The notes below the pieces were generated by a model. That model saw only the letters and a list, made by a program, of their open reading frames with translations. It did no database searches and was not told where the DNA came from. DNA of 64,000 nt from Symsagittifera roscoffensis (Eukaryota > Xenacoelomorpha > Acoela > Convolutidae), in the NCBI RefSeq assembly GCF_963678635.1, contig NC_087067.1:49521618-49585617 (forward strand), read 5' to 3'. Below, piece by piece: positions 23,011 through 36,099 of this stretch. A program made the translations under genes and the position numbers. Numbering within the stretch: the stretch's first letter is position 1; each line of letters opens with the position of its first letter.

Positions 23011-24857
23011 TACAGACACAAAATTGTGCGCCTATCCAGTACACAGATAGGCCTCGTAATTTTCATTTTAGAGAGATAACCAAAACTTCAAGGGCGGGTT
23101 TAGCGGGGCGGACGCTTCCCCCCTCTCAGGGATTCGACCCCCTGCCGACCCAAAGGGTCCCCCCTTTGTACTAATTTGAGATATTCATTTTTGGTGATGG
23201 ACCCTAAAAATGCTTTAAGGGCGCCTTCGGCGCAAATATATACTATATTTTAAGGGGTAGCGCGCGCCGAAAAAACACATTTTTTTGGTCTAAGTTTTCC
23301 AAAAAATGCCTAAAAAACGTCTTTTTTGGCCTGTTTTTTTTTGAAAATTTTACCTGCGGTGAAGAAATTTCGGCCAAAATAGGGACAAAGTTTTGCTTTG
23401 GGAGAGCTCGAAAAATCAATTTGGTCGACTTACAAAAAAGGTCGACAAATTAATCGAACATTTTTTAAAAATCCGACCCCCTCCCCCCCAAACCCCCCCC
23501 CCCCCCCCCCGTCGAGAAAATCCTAGATCAGCCCCTGTAAAACTTGCAAAAGTTTTTACCCGAAAAGTTGTTGAACTATATTTTATGAAGAAGCTTGCAG
23601 TTGGGTGTGTTTATTAGAACAATTTTTTTTGTGAAACTGCCTAAACATTGTACTCATTTCTTCGCCTATAAGTGCAATACTCTTATTTAACAGAAACTAG
23701 AATGCAAACTCATCAAAACAAATTCATCCCTTAGCAGTTAAATTTGCAGAAACATCACCGTGACGTATTGGGTCAATTCTAACACCAAATTTAGACACAT
23801 AACAAATGACTAAGTGGAAACTCAGCTCAAAATTGTATTTTGTATCCTAAAAAGCTTTCCTATGAAAAAGAAATCAATTATTTCAAATTAGATTTTCATC
23901 TCAAGAAGAAATGAAATTATAGACCAGAAGGCTTTAGCTCGCCAGCGAAGAGTTGGATTATGAGGCCATAATATAACTAAAATCGACCAAGAGGCTGATT
24001 TTCCATCGACGGCTTCCGGGGAAAAGGGGAAAAATGGCTGCAATTCTTATGTCTTTGTTCGAATATTCCAGGCCATTTATCAGCCTTCAATACTTAATCT
24101 GCAGTAATTCTGACCTCTATTGAAACCGTATCCAGAGTATTTTTGAAAGGAAGTCTTGAGCAATCCATCCATTCATCTGGAACACATGTTACCTTTTGCA
24201 GCGCTATATTGCGTTTTTATAACAAAACGCAACGCTCGTTTTCAGCTTATATCAATTAGGAAAACTCATTTTTAATAATTCATCTTTGAATGAAAAATGA
24301 AACGCTCCGCTTTTTATTTAAACAGAACAAATACGCACATTTTGGATAATTTTTTCAAGCATTGTTTGCTTAGTTGCGGTTCTTAACCATACATCCTTTG
24401 TACCACCAAGTTGGAAAAGTATAATAAAAGGGAATTGAAAAGTTTTCGTTATCGTATTATTTGAACTTCATATCTTGAAATTGGAGTTTTTTTAATAATA
24501 GAAACCGACAGCGACTGAATTGATTTGATATCACGTGTCACTATTGATCAAACAAGCTTCCGTCTCTCATCAATATTTGACATCTTCTACCCTTACCTTC
24601 AATTTTCCATATGTCTTTCTTGTTCCAATAAGTACCATTTTTTGGACAAGTGTTGGACAAGTGATCTCAATACAAAATGGGGAAAAGTAAGTAGTTAATT
24701 TACTTTTTTGGCTATTCGCTCTATCTCATTTATTGAGTGATCAAAACATAATAAGCATATAGCACAGAACGCAGTAGAAAAACACACAAAAGCATCATAA
24801 ATAAATTTTTTATCTAAAATTCAAAAATCTTTATCATGTTTTTGGTGTTTTTTTTGT
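23011..24857. other. No gene; poly-C tract and G/C-rich patches
   Basis: An 18-base C run at 23493-23510 follows several shorter C runs. A G/C-rich stretch at 23090-23170 contains GGGATTCGACCCC, which recalls a pol III B box but has no matching cloverleaf. GGCGCCTTCGGCGC at 23219 is a short perfect hairpin. The remainder to 24857 is AT-rich and featureless. Confidence 0.5.
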
Positions 24858-26326
24858 TACCAGGGTTGACCAAAACTCTTTATCATACAATTTCCATGTA
24901 TGAGAAATTTCTTGTCATAAAATTTCATGCAGCTCCCCACCTATAAAAAATTGTATGAAATCTCGGATCTTGTTAACTAATGCCTACAAATCTGACTGAA
25001 AGCTTAAAAAAATTGTCTCGAGCGACTCACATAAGGAGGTAGCCAACAGGAAGGTACAGAATTCTTTGTATCCGAAGACAAAATACTTTCCTCCCATATG
25101 AACTACCTGTGAGCAAGTAGGAGAGACCCTGAAAACACAACAAGACTGCTCGTATCAAGGCAAAGCCTTGAATGTTCCGACTGCCTTTTAAGGTTTATGG
25201 TGCATTAATAACATTAAAAAGTTAAATGTAATAAAGCTAAATGAATTTTTTTTCTCTAAAAAAAGCAAATTTCTATGAAAATCGTTCCCCCATACGCCAT
25301 ATAAAGTACAAAAGGATAGATTTCGCTCCTTGTAACAAATCAATTATGGTAAATAAGCTTCTTTCAACTAATTTGGAACGATTGCTAAGACGGATTAACT
25401 CTCCGCTTACCCGTTAATAGCGCGAAATATATCGCGCGTTAATTGTCCCAAATTGGCCAAAATGGCAATATTTAAACCCCCCATAACTTTACGAAAAATG
25501 ATCACAGGTGAAATATCTTTTCAAATTTGAGCTCAGGACAACAATACTCTTCGAATGATATTTAAAAATTCCATCAAACACGGCTTGTTAAAAAGTCGAA
25601 ATTGGTCTGAAGAAGAAAGAAAACCCATATTCCGTTTTTTTCGTATCGAAAGTCGAAACAATAACATACAATTGAAACCTAAAAACAAACAATACATCAA
25701 ACATCTACAAACTTCAAAAAATCTTAACAGCTCGCAGAAGCGCAAACTAATTATTATGACATTCAAAAAAGTATTAATTATTTTGTATCACAAGTAAAAA
25801 ATACTAAAACCACAGAAGCTGAACATCTTGTGCCATGCAACGAAAGCGTAGCATTGGCAGCTACTAAAAAAAGGAGATGAAAATTTACCAATTCGAAGAA
25901 AAACTTGAAAAAAATAAATTTTTATCGAAAAAATGCCTATCATACAAATTCCATAAAAAGGAGCTGCATAATAAGCATTTGTTTCATTATGTTATATTGT
26001 TTTCGATGAGTAAAAACTTCTATTCAGTTGAAAGCACTCTGCATAAAATTTCTTATAAAACTTTTTCAAAGGATTTCTGAAAACTTTATTTGTAATGAAA
26101 AAATGCTTGCATAAAATTATTATAAATGGGAATTGTATGAGTAGCTTTTTTTTTCACCAGACTTTTTTTTATCAGAATCAAGCAGCCGCAGAAATTAGTT
26201 TATATCTTTTTTTCAACCATTTTTCGAAATTGTATGAATATTGCATGACAAGCATTTTTCCATACACTTGTTGTATGGAATTCTATGATAAGCGTTTTTC
26301 ATGTATGGAGGTCAACCCGGGTAGCC
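24858..26326. mobile_element. Family A inverted-repeat element, copy 2, with nested insertion
   Basis: The left end TTACCAGGGTTGACC and the reverse complement of the right end CTACCCGGGTTGACC match closely, a ~15-bp terminal repeat. Inside each end are the TTATCATACAATTTCCAT-type arms of copy 1. About 525 bp at 25137-25662 is a family B repeat in the middle, so the undisturbed element was about 0.95 kb. Confidence 0.65.
25137..25662 (+). repeat. Family B repeat, copy 3 (nested in family A)
   Basis: Starts CAAGACTGCTCGTATCAAGG, has the central GCGCGAAATATATCGCGCG, and ends near CGTATCGAAAGTCGAAACAA. Its position inside a family A element shows that family B inserted later. Confidence 0.75.
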
Positions 26327-28376
26327 CAAAATTTCAAAGTGAAGTCCACGATAGCAGTCAAAAACAAAAAAATGGCAAGTTCTTTTCCATTTTGAGGAAA
26401 GGTTTTGAAATATGTTCTGGTATCTGAATCACGATCAAAAGCTCTTAAACAGAACAGTAAATTTGATGTCCCGGGGGGGGGGGGGGTTGTTTTTTTTACT
26501 TGACTTTAGTGAGAGAAAAACCACACCTCAGACAGTGGCTTTCTCCACTCCTTGGGTTAATCGAAACAAAAAGTGGGGGTTTAACTGGAAAAGTGTTCAT
26601 TATATGGTACATTTATAGTGTGTGTTAATTGCATACTTGTGTACTTTCTGGTTTATGGATAGAATTTCGACTCAGTTTTCTCGGGTCATTGAGCTAATAC
26701 GGAAAAAAATGAAACACGGATCAAAAAATTATTTAGTTTTAAAACTTTTTTATTTTTAATTGAATGATTGATTAATTCTTCAAAAACCAATCAAGCATAA
26801 TTGCAATTCGTTTTGATTTCAATAAAAAAAGCTTGTTGTTCCGATCACTCTCGTTGAATGAACCTATGTTGTAGAGCTTCATTAAAAAATCAAAATTTTG
26901 AAAATACTGGCTTAAATTAATGAGGAAAGTGCTATTCTGTGCTATTTTTTCACAACAACTGTTTAAACCTGTTTCGCCATATGAAAATAGTTCAAATCTG
27001 AGCTCAGAGTGACCTTTGCTTCCCTTGACACTTAAATAAGACTTACTATTTCCAGAAATAACTTAACGCTGATTGTGCTTAGCTCTGTGATGAAAACACA
27101 GAAATGTGATTGACTGAAAATTCAAATTTAGATTCCTGATAAACTTTTTCTGTTGATTCGCTTGGGATTCGAAGAAACTAATTTTTCTTCTGATTTTTCT
27201 TCATCAGTCAACAATAAATTTAAGATAAACACAGACTGCAAGAGCAAAACTTATCGTACATTTTTTGCTGGTGATTGGTTAAATAATAAAAGTTGAATTA
27301 CGTAACTCCAGCTAGCAAAATCGGATTCGTCAATTTTTTGATCTGCTCCTGTTCAAGTTTGATAAAATTTTTAGATTTTCCGGATCCTTGTTATTTTTAG
27401 TTCTCTTAATGTTTTTTTGGTATCAACAGGCAAGTGAGAGCTCTTGGGTTGTCTTGAAATATTTGGATGAGATAATTGCACAAGTACATCAAAATGACAC
27501 CAAATTGCTATAAAATCAACATGTTCATACCTAAAAAACTCAAAAAACTTTTGTCACCCCAACTCCAGCCCCTCCCCCACTCCAACTTGACCAGCTCCAC
27601 CCTAATTTATCCCTCCACACTTTACACCACTACCTCCCCTATCTACCACCTACCCTACCACTACCACCTCATCTGCACCCCCACACACCCGCAGGTTTCG
27701 ACTCCCCCGCTACAGGGAGGAGGGTTGAAGACGGGTGGTTGATAGAAGTGGTGATGGAGTTTACGTTACTTCAACCCCTGAAACGCACGTTTATGCATGT
27801 CCCAGCCTCCCCCCACCCCCGTAGAACCATCCCCCACCTTCAACCATTAGATAACCTCCTCTTTAAAGTTAGAGGAGAGGGGCAGTGGGCGGGGGAGGGG
27901 CAGTAGGCAGGAGGGGTAAAATGAAGGTAAAAAAATAACAGTTGAATATAATGCTAAACTGTCAAATTGAAAAAGTAGAGAACTTTAAATGTATAAAATC
28001 TTGCAAAAATTACAAATAACTTCTTAAAAAATCCATTTTAATTGAATAAGTTTTTATCATAATGGATTATATTGATGTAAGAAATATTATGATTGTAATA
28101 CATTTTCAATGGGTTATAATCGATTTCAATTAATTATAATGGATTTTATTGATAAAAAAATATTAAGATTTTAATCCTCTTTTAATGGATTCTAATCGAT
28201 TACTTTTGTAATTTTATGGACACTGACTATAAAATGACAATATAATTGATTATTGTTTATGAAACTACAGTACGGGATAAAATCAAGCGATGGTGAAGCA
28301 GAAAAAGAAGAGTGTGATTTGAGAGGTAAAGAGAATTGATTCGAACCACATGGGGAGATTTTAATGTTTGCAAAAC
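26327..28376. other. No gene; poly-G tract and pyrimidine/purine-rich patches
   Basis: A 14-base G run at 26473-26486. Between 27545 and 27850 the + strand is very C/T/A-rich (CCACCTACCCTACCACTACC type), then G-rich at 27870-27915. An 88-codon frame across it (27476-27742) is low-complexity and not credible as a gene. Near 28030-28260 the ATTATAATC-type short repeats return. Confidence 0.5.
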
Positions 28377-28884
28377 TGAATAAGACTGCTCGTATCAGGG
28401 CAAAGCCCTGAATGTTCCGACTGCCTTTTAAGGTCTCTGAAGCAGTAAAAAAATTAATAAAATGTAACGAAATTCTTTTATTTTAGTTACTATTTTCTTG
28501 TGACATTTTATAAAGTACAGAGTGATAAATTTCCCTTCTAATAACAAATCAATTATGGCGAATAAGCTTCCTTCAACCAAATTGGAACGATTTCTAAGAT
28601 GGATTAAGTCTCTGCTTACGTGGTAATAGCGCGAAACATATCGCGCGTTAATTGTCCCATATTGGCCAAAATGGCTATCTTTAAACCCCCATAATTTTAC
28701 GAAAAATGATCGAAGGTGAAATATTTTTTCAAGTTTAAGCTCAAGGCAACCATACCTTTTGAATGATATAAAAAAATTCCTCCAAAAATGGCTAGTCAAA
28801 AATGCGAATTTTGTTTGAAGAAAAAAAAACAACTCCGAGCACAAATTTTCCGTTACTTTCGTTACAAAAATCGGAACAATAAAT
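28377..28884 (+). repeat. Family B repeat, copy 4
   Basis: AATAAGACTGCTCGTATCAG to CGTTACAAAAATCGGAACAA, with the central GCGCGAAACATATCGCGCG. A 172-codon antisense frame (28428-28946) runs through the copy, but the corresponding frames in other copies are broken. I regard it as chance. Confidence 0.75.
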
Positions 28885-31335
28885 AAAAAATTCAGCGATG
28901 ACTTACGCTTGTCTCGAAAATTCAAAGCTAATTGAAAATGATTCAACGCAATTTCAGGTCTGGATTTTGCAATGCGATCTCATCAATGTTTCAGACCTGA
29001 TCAAGGTTAGTTTGACACTGATCAGGGAAAAAATCAGCCAAGGTCGTATATTGAATTTGTTATGAAACTGCAGTTTTTATCTCTGAGATATCATGACAGA
29101 GTAAAAGTCAAGGGTGGGTTAAATTTGCAGCGCAAATGCAAATATTCAATAATTTTACTCATGATGTTTTTATCTACATCTGACTTTTTTTTATCTCGTC
29201 AAGAAAGTTGAAATCACATCAATCAATTATCAAACAATCTGAGTTCACAAAATTTATATTAAAAAAAACTCAAAATTTTTAGTTTTTTTATATGCAGTTG
29301 GTTTTGAGATGGAAGAAATGCATTGGAGCCGTCAGTGTGTTTTAATATTTAATTGTTTTTGCAATATTTTTTGGTAGTTTTTTTTGCAAATTGAAACACA
29401 AAAATGTTGGTCATAATTTACATTTCATACAAAAGACTTTTTACGGGACAACAAATCAGTTTAGCAGCTAATTGTAATAAAAATCAGATTCGTTTGGAAT
29501 AAAAAACAAGGTATTTTTTGAAATGCATACTTTTTTGACGTTTTTAGCACCGAAAAGTTACATTTTTAAAAAACGTTTTTGAATCTCTCCATTATTTTCG
29601 CTATGCTACACTCATCATATGAAGCCACCGTTTTAATCTCAAAATTCGTCGCATTCACCTTATTTAACCAGCTACCTTATGCGAGCACTAACACTAATTA
29701 ACCCCATCAATCTGCAGCTACCTAAAATGAATAAGCATGAAAATTCATCTGATTGAAACAGTTTTAAATCTCTGTACTTCTGCATTATAGCCCCCTATTC
29801 AATCAAATTTTGAAAAATCTGGTTTTTATCAAACTTGGATAACCTAATCATAGTAACCATGCACATATCATCTCACTTAAATTGTTTCCTCAAATTATCA
29901 ATCATAGACCATCAAAACACAAAACCTGTAGTTCGGAAATCTACCCAATTGGTTAAATGAACAATTTAGTATCTGAGAAACTACTAAATCAAACGTTTTC
30001 TTTTAACGTATTCAAAGATGAAGTAGATAGAAGTATAGAGTTGCCCGTTTGCAGGTCTTACAACCATTTATGTAACTAGAAAACATAACCAGCAAATCAT
30101 AATATCTAGGGTCAATCATTACAATTTTTTTTGCAAAATTCAAACTTACTTTATCCGAAAATCAATTGATGTTCAAAAAATTTTTAGTTATAATTGTTGC
30201 TTGCAATCATTGGCAGATTTAGTATTAACTCGAGGAGGGGGGGGGGGGGGGGGGTTGCGTCGCGTAATTTCAAAAAATGTTAGAAAGTTATGATGACTAT
30301 TTTTTTGTCAACCAAATTGAGTTCACAACCTCTCAAAAATCACCATAAAGAGCTTGTTTTGACAGACCTGTTTTGGTTCTTTTTGGAAGGTTTTGACCAT
30401 CAAATTGCGCCTTTTTAGGGTGCGATCCCTCTAAAAGTTATTAAATATTAGACCCGAAGTCACCAGAGAAGTTCAAGGATCGGTCGGCCAAAAATAGAAG
30501 CAGTGAATTAATACCAGAGGGAAGAGCCTTTAGGCAGTCAGGGGGACAAATCCTTGATGTGATTTCTTTTATAATTCCTTTTTTTCTTTTACAGGTAAAC
30601 TTCTAAGTAAATGTTTTGGCAAGATTCAAATGAAATGCAAGGTACAAAAGATTGCTTTCAAAAAAAATGATCGAGCACCTGGTTAGGCTGCTCAAACTCA
30701 AAATAACGTCGGCATTAAAAAACCAAAATGGATGCTCAATCAAAAACCAAAAGTTTGATCCCCTCCCCATTTTTTAGAGAAAAATTCAACTTATAAAAAC
30801 GTTTTATGCGAACTGGAAGAATTTTACCTGTGAAGCATAAATAGATGCCGATGTTCTCTAATAGTGTGAAACTTCTCTGTTATTGGATTTCGAGAAATAT
30901 TTTGTATGCAAAAAATATAAACAAATTTATACTTAACATTCCGGCGTTATGGTTGATTTCGTAAGTTATTTGTTTTTTTTTGCCTGCATGTTAACTAAAT
31001 CTAGAAGAAAATGAATTTGAGTGAGGAATGTAGTAAACATGTGGAAGTGTTCTCAATAAACATGAGTCCCCAAAAATAAAAATTCACTTATCTAAAGGAT
31101 AACACAAAAAAAGCGTGATAACACAAAATTTTGTGTGATAACACAAAATAAGCATAGATGTTCATGAAAATCCGAGAAATCTTGTTCGATATATATTTTT
31201 TGAACATCTATTTTCGTAGATACGCGATTTCTAATTCATATGTTTCAAGTAAAAAAGTTGAAATATTGCTAATAACTTAGTAGTAAAATCTTGGCCTTTT
31301 AAAATGTTTTCCCTACGAATCTCTCGAGTGTTTTT
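28885..31335. other. No gene; poly-G tract at 30237-30254
   Basis: An 18-base G run at 30237-30254. At 31100-31155 GATAACACAAAA is repeated three times around AACACAAAATTTTGTGT. At 30480-30530 GGTCGGCCAAAAATAGAAGC recalls the tail of the 11.5/12.5-kb tandem unit. No gene found. Confidence 0.5.
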
Positions 31336-31884
31336 TATTGTTCCGACTTTCGATACGAAAGTAACGGAATATTTGTGATCGGGGTGGGTTTTTTTTTCTT
31401 CAGACAAATTTCGACTTTTTAACTTGCCATTTTTGATGGAAGTTTTTTATATCATTCAAAAAGTATTGTTGTCCTGAGCTTAAATTTGAAAAGATATTTC
31501 ACATGTGATCATTTTTCGTCAAGTTATGAGGGTTTAAAGATTGCCATTTTGGCCATTTTGACCAATTTGGGACAATTAATGCGCAATATAATTTGCGCTA
31601 TTAACGAGTAAGCGAGATTTAATCCGTCTTATAAATCGTTCCAAATTGGTTGAACGAAGCTTATTTTGCCATAATTGATTTGTTACAAGGAACGAAATTT
31701 GTCTTTTTGTACTTTATATGGCGTGTGGAGGGATGATTTTTATTTAAAAAATTTCAAATTTTAGAAAAAAAAAATCTATTTATTTTATTTCATTTATTTT
31801 TTTTATGTTTTACTGCTGCTCAATAAACCTTAAAAGGCAGTCGGAACATTCAGGGCTTCGCCTTGATACGAGCAGTCTTGTTAT
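31336..31884 (-). repeat. Family B repeat, copy 5 (reverse orientation)
   Basis: TTGTTCCGACTTTCGATACG at the left and CCTTGATACGAGCAGTCTTG at the right: the family B ends in reverse complement. The central palindrome is degraded (GCGCAATATAATTTGCGC). Confidence 0.75.
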
Positions 31885-34646
31885 TATATCGTTTTGATTA
31901 CCAAAAGTTATGGCTCCCTTTAACGGGATTAGAAACAGATCGCAATGATTGATAATATCTTACCATTTGTAGCCAACTATGTGAAAGAGTAATTAATATT
32001 GTTTGTTTTTCTCAAATCAAGTGGTAATCTACATAAGTCTAATTTTCTTGGGTGCTTTTTTGTTGTACAAAATCAAGATCAAACTGTTTTTCACTTTGTT
32101 TTGTTTGAGAAAATTGAAGTAAAATTTTTTCGAAGAATGAGGTTGTTGAACATGCAGTTTACAAATTTCTGCGCAAGCTTCAACCGTTCAGAGCTTTTGC
32201 AAAACAATCACTTTTATTGTGGACAATTCTGCATTTTACTTTCAAAATTATATGAAAATTAAAATTGATCAAAAAACAACCAAACTTCCTGAAGCTATCA
32301 GATCTTTCCAATTTTAAGTCATTTTTTAGATTTTTTGAGAAAAAATTTGGCTTCATTGTACCACATTTTGATAAGAGCCGAGAAGTTTTTTTAAGACAGA
32401 AGAAAATTTTTCTACCACAGATATGCATTTATCAACACTTCATTTGCACATTTCAACAGAAATTGGGAGTGTTTAAATTTCTAAAAGTAAAAACGATGAA
32501 TTTAAAGCTTAACAATCCATGAGTAATTATTATTGTAAAGATTTTTTTTATAAATTGAATTATCGAAAACTGTAACACAAGTACTATACAACCCTTCTGG
32601 TTGATATCCACTCAAAACATTTTTGGTTCATTGTTCTTCCTTTTCTCTTCAGAAGTTTCACATTTGCATGAAATTTCGAAGACGTTTTTTATTTATTTGG
32701 TTTTACTCGCTGTCGCAATTTGAGCATACTTTTGTGCTGTTTGTTTCAATCAATTTTACTGGAAAAAATAATAAAGTTTCCCCGAAATGCCTTTTTTGCT
32801 CATAACTATAACTGAAACAACGATACTTAAAAGAAAATTGTGATATTTTTCTAGTGCAAATTGATTTTGTGGAACAATTTGCGGATCAAGTTTTTTTGAG
32901 CTCTTTTAATACGGCATGACCTTAATTAGAGAAAATGCTGTGTCATTTTAGGGCATTTTTTGAATAAATTTGACCAAAAAATTGAGTTTTTCTTCAAAAC
33001 TAGAATATATTGGAACACTTGGCACTTTATGAAATTTATTTTGGTCGGTCGGGCGATACTTTACGTCAATTTTACAAACAAAATTTTTGATTTATCGACC
33101 CTACAATTGTTTTAAAAGCATTTTCCAGCAGCCCCTTTTTTTCTTGAATTTTTTTATAATTTGAATAAAAATTTCAAAACGCCGGGCAAAGTCAGTTTTT
33201 AGAACAAAAATAAAATTTCAAAAATCACAAAAAAAACTGTTGTTTTGTTGTTAAAATTGTCTGAAACAAAGTCTTTTGATGAAAAAATTTTTTCCTGGAT
33301 ATGTACAACAATCGTTTTTCAATGCTTAAACTTTGCGAGAGTTACAAAAAAACTTTATGGTTTTTTACCCTTATTTGAGCACTTTTTAAAAATTAATCAA
33401 ACTTCAAAAGTGACATTATGAGTGGTGTCAAAAGCAAAACAACTTTTTTGACGCTGCTATTTCTATGAAATAACAATATAAAAAATGATAAATTTGTTGG
33501 CACTACCACTTTTTTTCAATGCAAAGTTATTACGACGAAGGATCGTTTTCGATTTCTTAAAGAACGCTTGTAGAGGGTCAGTTGAAGTATCTTATACGGA
33601 ATTCATTTTACTCATTTCTCGGGTTCCAACAAATTTTTCCAAAAGAAAACAGCAGACATTTTTAAAAAAGAAAAAAAAAACAGTTGTTTTCTTGGTTATT
33701 GCAGCAGACATATGGGCTCTTTTTCTTTTTCCCCTACCTGTAAAATTTTACCAACAAAACTTTTTTCACATTGTTCGATTGTTATGAAAATTGACATACG
33801 GACTAATAAGGCTATGACAAACATTACTGATCCTCATAACAAACCTTGTAAAATTACTCGTTACGCCATAAAATGCATGTTTATGTGAAGTGGGGGGGGG
33901 GGGGGAGGAAGAGCCGACATATGTTTGTAACAACCTGTTCTTTTTGCTTAGATACAACTGCACTTGTTGCATTTTGAAAATGTATTTTTTTTCTCAGATT
34001 TCTGAACTATTTTGTTCGAAAGAACAATCGCGTTGACCTCTCTCCGCTCAATTTTTTTTGAAAAATATCTAGCTCAAAAATATTGACCAGAAAACAATAT
34101 GAAAAAAGAATTTGTTCAATCCCGCAAAAAAAAATCAACATGGTCGATAAAATTTAGCGAGAAAATAAAAAAATCTATTTCTTTAAGTTATACAAAAAAA
34201 ACAACACGTATTTCAATTCCCTGTGTTTCGAAATTTTAAAGAAGCGACGGAAAAGTTGTGATTCGCATTTTTTCTAGTGTTTTTGACAACAATTTTCTGG
34301 TCATCTGAAAAATATCAATAATTTCAGCTCAAATTGAAAAAAAACTTAACCAACTGTATTTTTTGTACAGTGATGGGAAATTTGAAAGTTTGCCACATTT
34401 TGAAAGTTTCAATTTTGGCCAAATTGGATTTTTAAAGGATTCTCATTTTTTATTAGTCTCAGGGGAATGAGGCGAAATAATGTCGCTCAGAAGTCAATTC
34501 GAATTCGATTGAAGAGCAAACGAAAAACAATCTTGAAAAAAATTCGTTCTGCGCTGAAATTTGTTCAAAATATTTAAGCCAAATTTCATTTCAGAAATCT
34601 CAAAGACCAGTAAAATTTTTTAAAATTTGCCCTGATCAGAGCAGTT
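31885..34646. other. No gene; poly-G tract at 33892-33905
   Basis: AT-rich with long T and A runs and a 14-base G run at 33892-33905. Frames at 31999-32522 and 33485-33787 are F/K/L-rich products of poly-T/poly-A and lack support. Confidence 0.5.
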
Positions 34647-34830
34647 TTTTTGTTCCGACTTTCGAAGAATGTGAGTAAATTTTTTTGCTCGATGTGAGTT
34701 TTTTCTCTTGACAAATTTTAATTCATAACTGCACAATTGACGGAGTTTTTATATCATCTAAAAAATATTGATCCAACTGCCTTGACCTCATAATTTTTTT
34801 CAATGTCCCTTGACCTGTGATTATTTGAAA
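34647..34830 (-). repeat. Family B repeat fragment, copy 6
   Basis: Begins TTTGTTCCGACTTTCGAAGA and follows the first ~180 bp of the reverse-orientation family B copy (CTTGACAAATTT, GACGGAGTTTTTATATCATC). It then diverges. More decayed than the others. Confidence 0.55.
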
Positions 34831-36099
34831 AGATTTGTGTTTCGTAAATTGGACTTATAAAAAGCTGTTGCATACACGTAAAAAAAGCAGTCAGAGTCTT
34901 GTTTCTAATAGTTTTTCCTTGCTAAAAATTTTCATCCTTTTAGTTCGAGATAAAAATTATAAATTTGATCCGTTATCCTTTGGAGGCATCTCATTTCAAT
35001 TAGGTCGATCACGTGATCTTATTCCCAAGTCCAAATAAAATGGGAGAGCGCGGCATTCAGTAGCTGAAAACAAGCATAAAATAGTTTTCCAATGTTTTTT
35101 TTTCATTGTTTCAACACATCCAAAATTCTTTGTCTTTTTCAACCCTTATTTTGATATGTCTCTCTTTTTATATCTTAATCATTTATAATAAAATGGCAAT
35201 TTTGAAGAGCTGAACAAACCTATTTTACAAAAATCCCTGATCAAAAGTGTGTTTTCAGCTGAATTACGGCAGTTTGCTTTCCGAAAAATGAAAAACACGA
35301 AACTGTGTTCATTATAATTTCAAATAGGTACCATTTTATGGCATCATAAAATATTTTTCCCCTATTATTTGTCATTTATCATCAAATTGCGTTATACTCC
35401 CCCTGGTTAAGATCTGAAGATATGACCGTGAAAGCAAAATGGAGATAGATTCATTACCCACTAGAGAGACACATACACACACGCATAGTAGGCCCAGGGG
35501 AAATTTCAGAGCCCACTCTAATCATATATTGCTGATGGGATTTGTTGCATTGATTTTAACAGACAAAAACACAGAGCCGAAAAGTCAAAAATTCGAAAGA
35601 ATTTGGAAACACCAAAAAAGTCGTACTTACTTTTTTTTTTAATTTTAGTACCAATTATGAACAACAGTTTACAATATTTTGACGTAATTATGAGCAAAAT
35701 TTAACTGTTTTTTGTTTCTTTTTTATATAAAAATGAAAATAGAGCCTTTTTGATGAAACTCGTAGAGCTTAAAGTCGTACGTACACCTATTCGACGAAGC
35801 TATTCGATTGTTTTATCGATTTTAATTTAAGACCATATGATGAACATCTGTTTTAAGTTGATCTGCGTTCTGGTACAAAATTAAGAGGCTTTTACATTTT
35901 TATGCCACTATCTAAATAGCTTCAGAGAAAAAATGACAAATGATATTCCCTCCCGCCGGGGAAGACCTCGCTGATTTTACATAGGCTGAAAAGTCTCATT
36001 TTTAGCAAGATTTACAGTATTTTTCTCCAGCTTTATTCGATTCGACGTCTTATGATGTCAAGTTCAAACTATATAGGAATTGAATAATAAATTGCATGG
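34831..36099. other. No feature recognised
   Basis: AT-rich spacer. A short CA-rich microsatellite (CACATACACACACGCA) lies at 35469. TCCCGCCGGGGA at 35950 echoes the CCCGCCGGG ends of family A. Confidence 0.5.

Noticed and set aside
22893-23174. GGGATTCGACCCC as a tRNA B box
   Set aside because: No matching A box and arms for a cloverleaf could be laid out.
27476-27742. 88-codon proline/threonine/tyrosine-rich frame
   Set aside because: Product of a pyrimidine-rich low-complexity patch.
28428-28946. 172-codon antisense frame over family B copy 4
   Set aside because: Other family B copies have only short pieces of the corresponding frame (17554-17778, 18116-18304), so the ORF is not maintained by the family.
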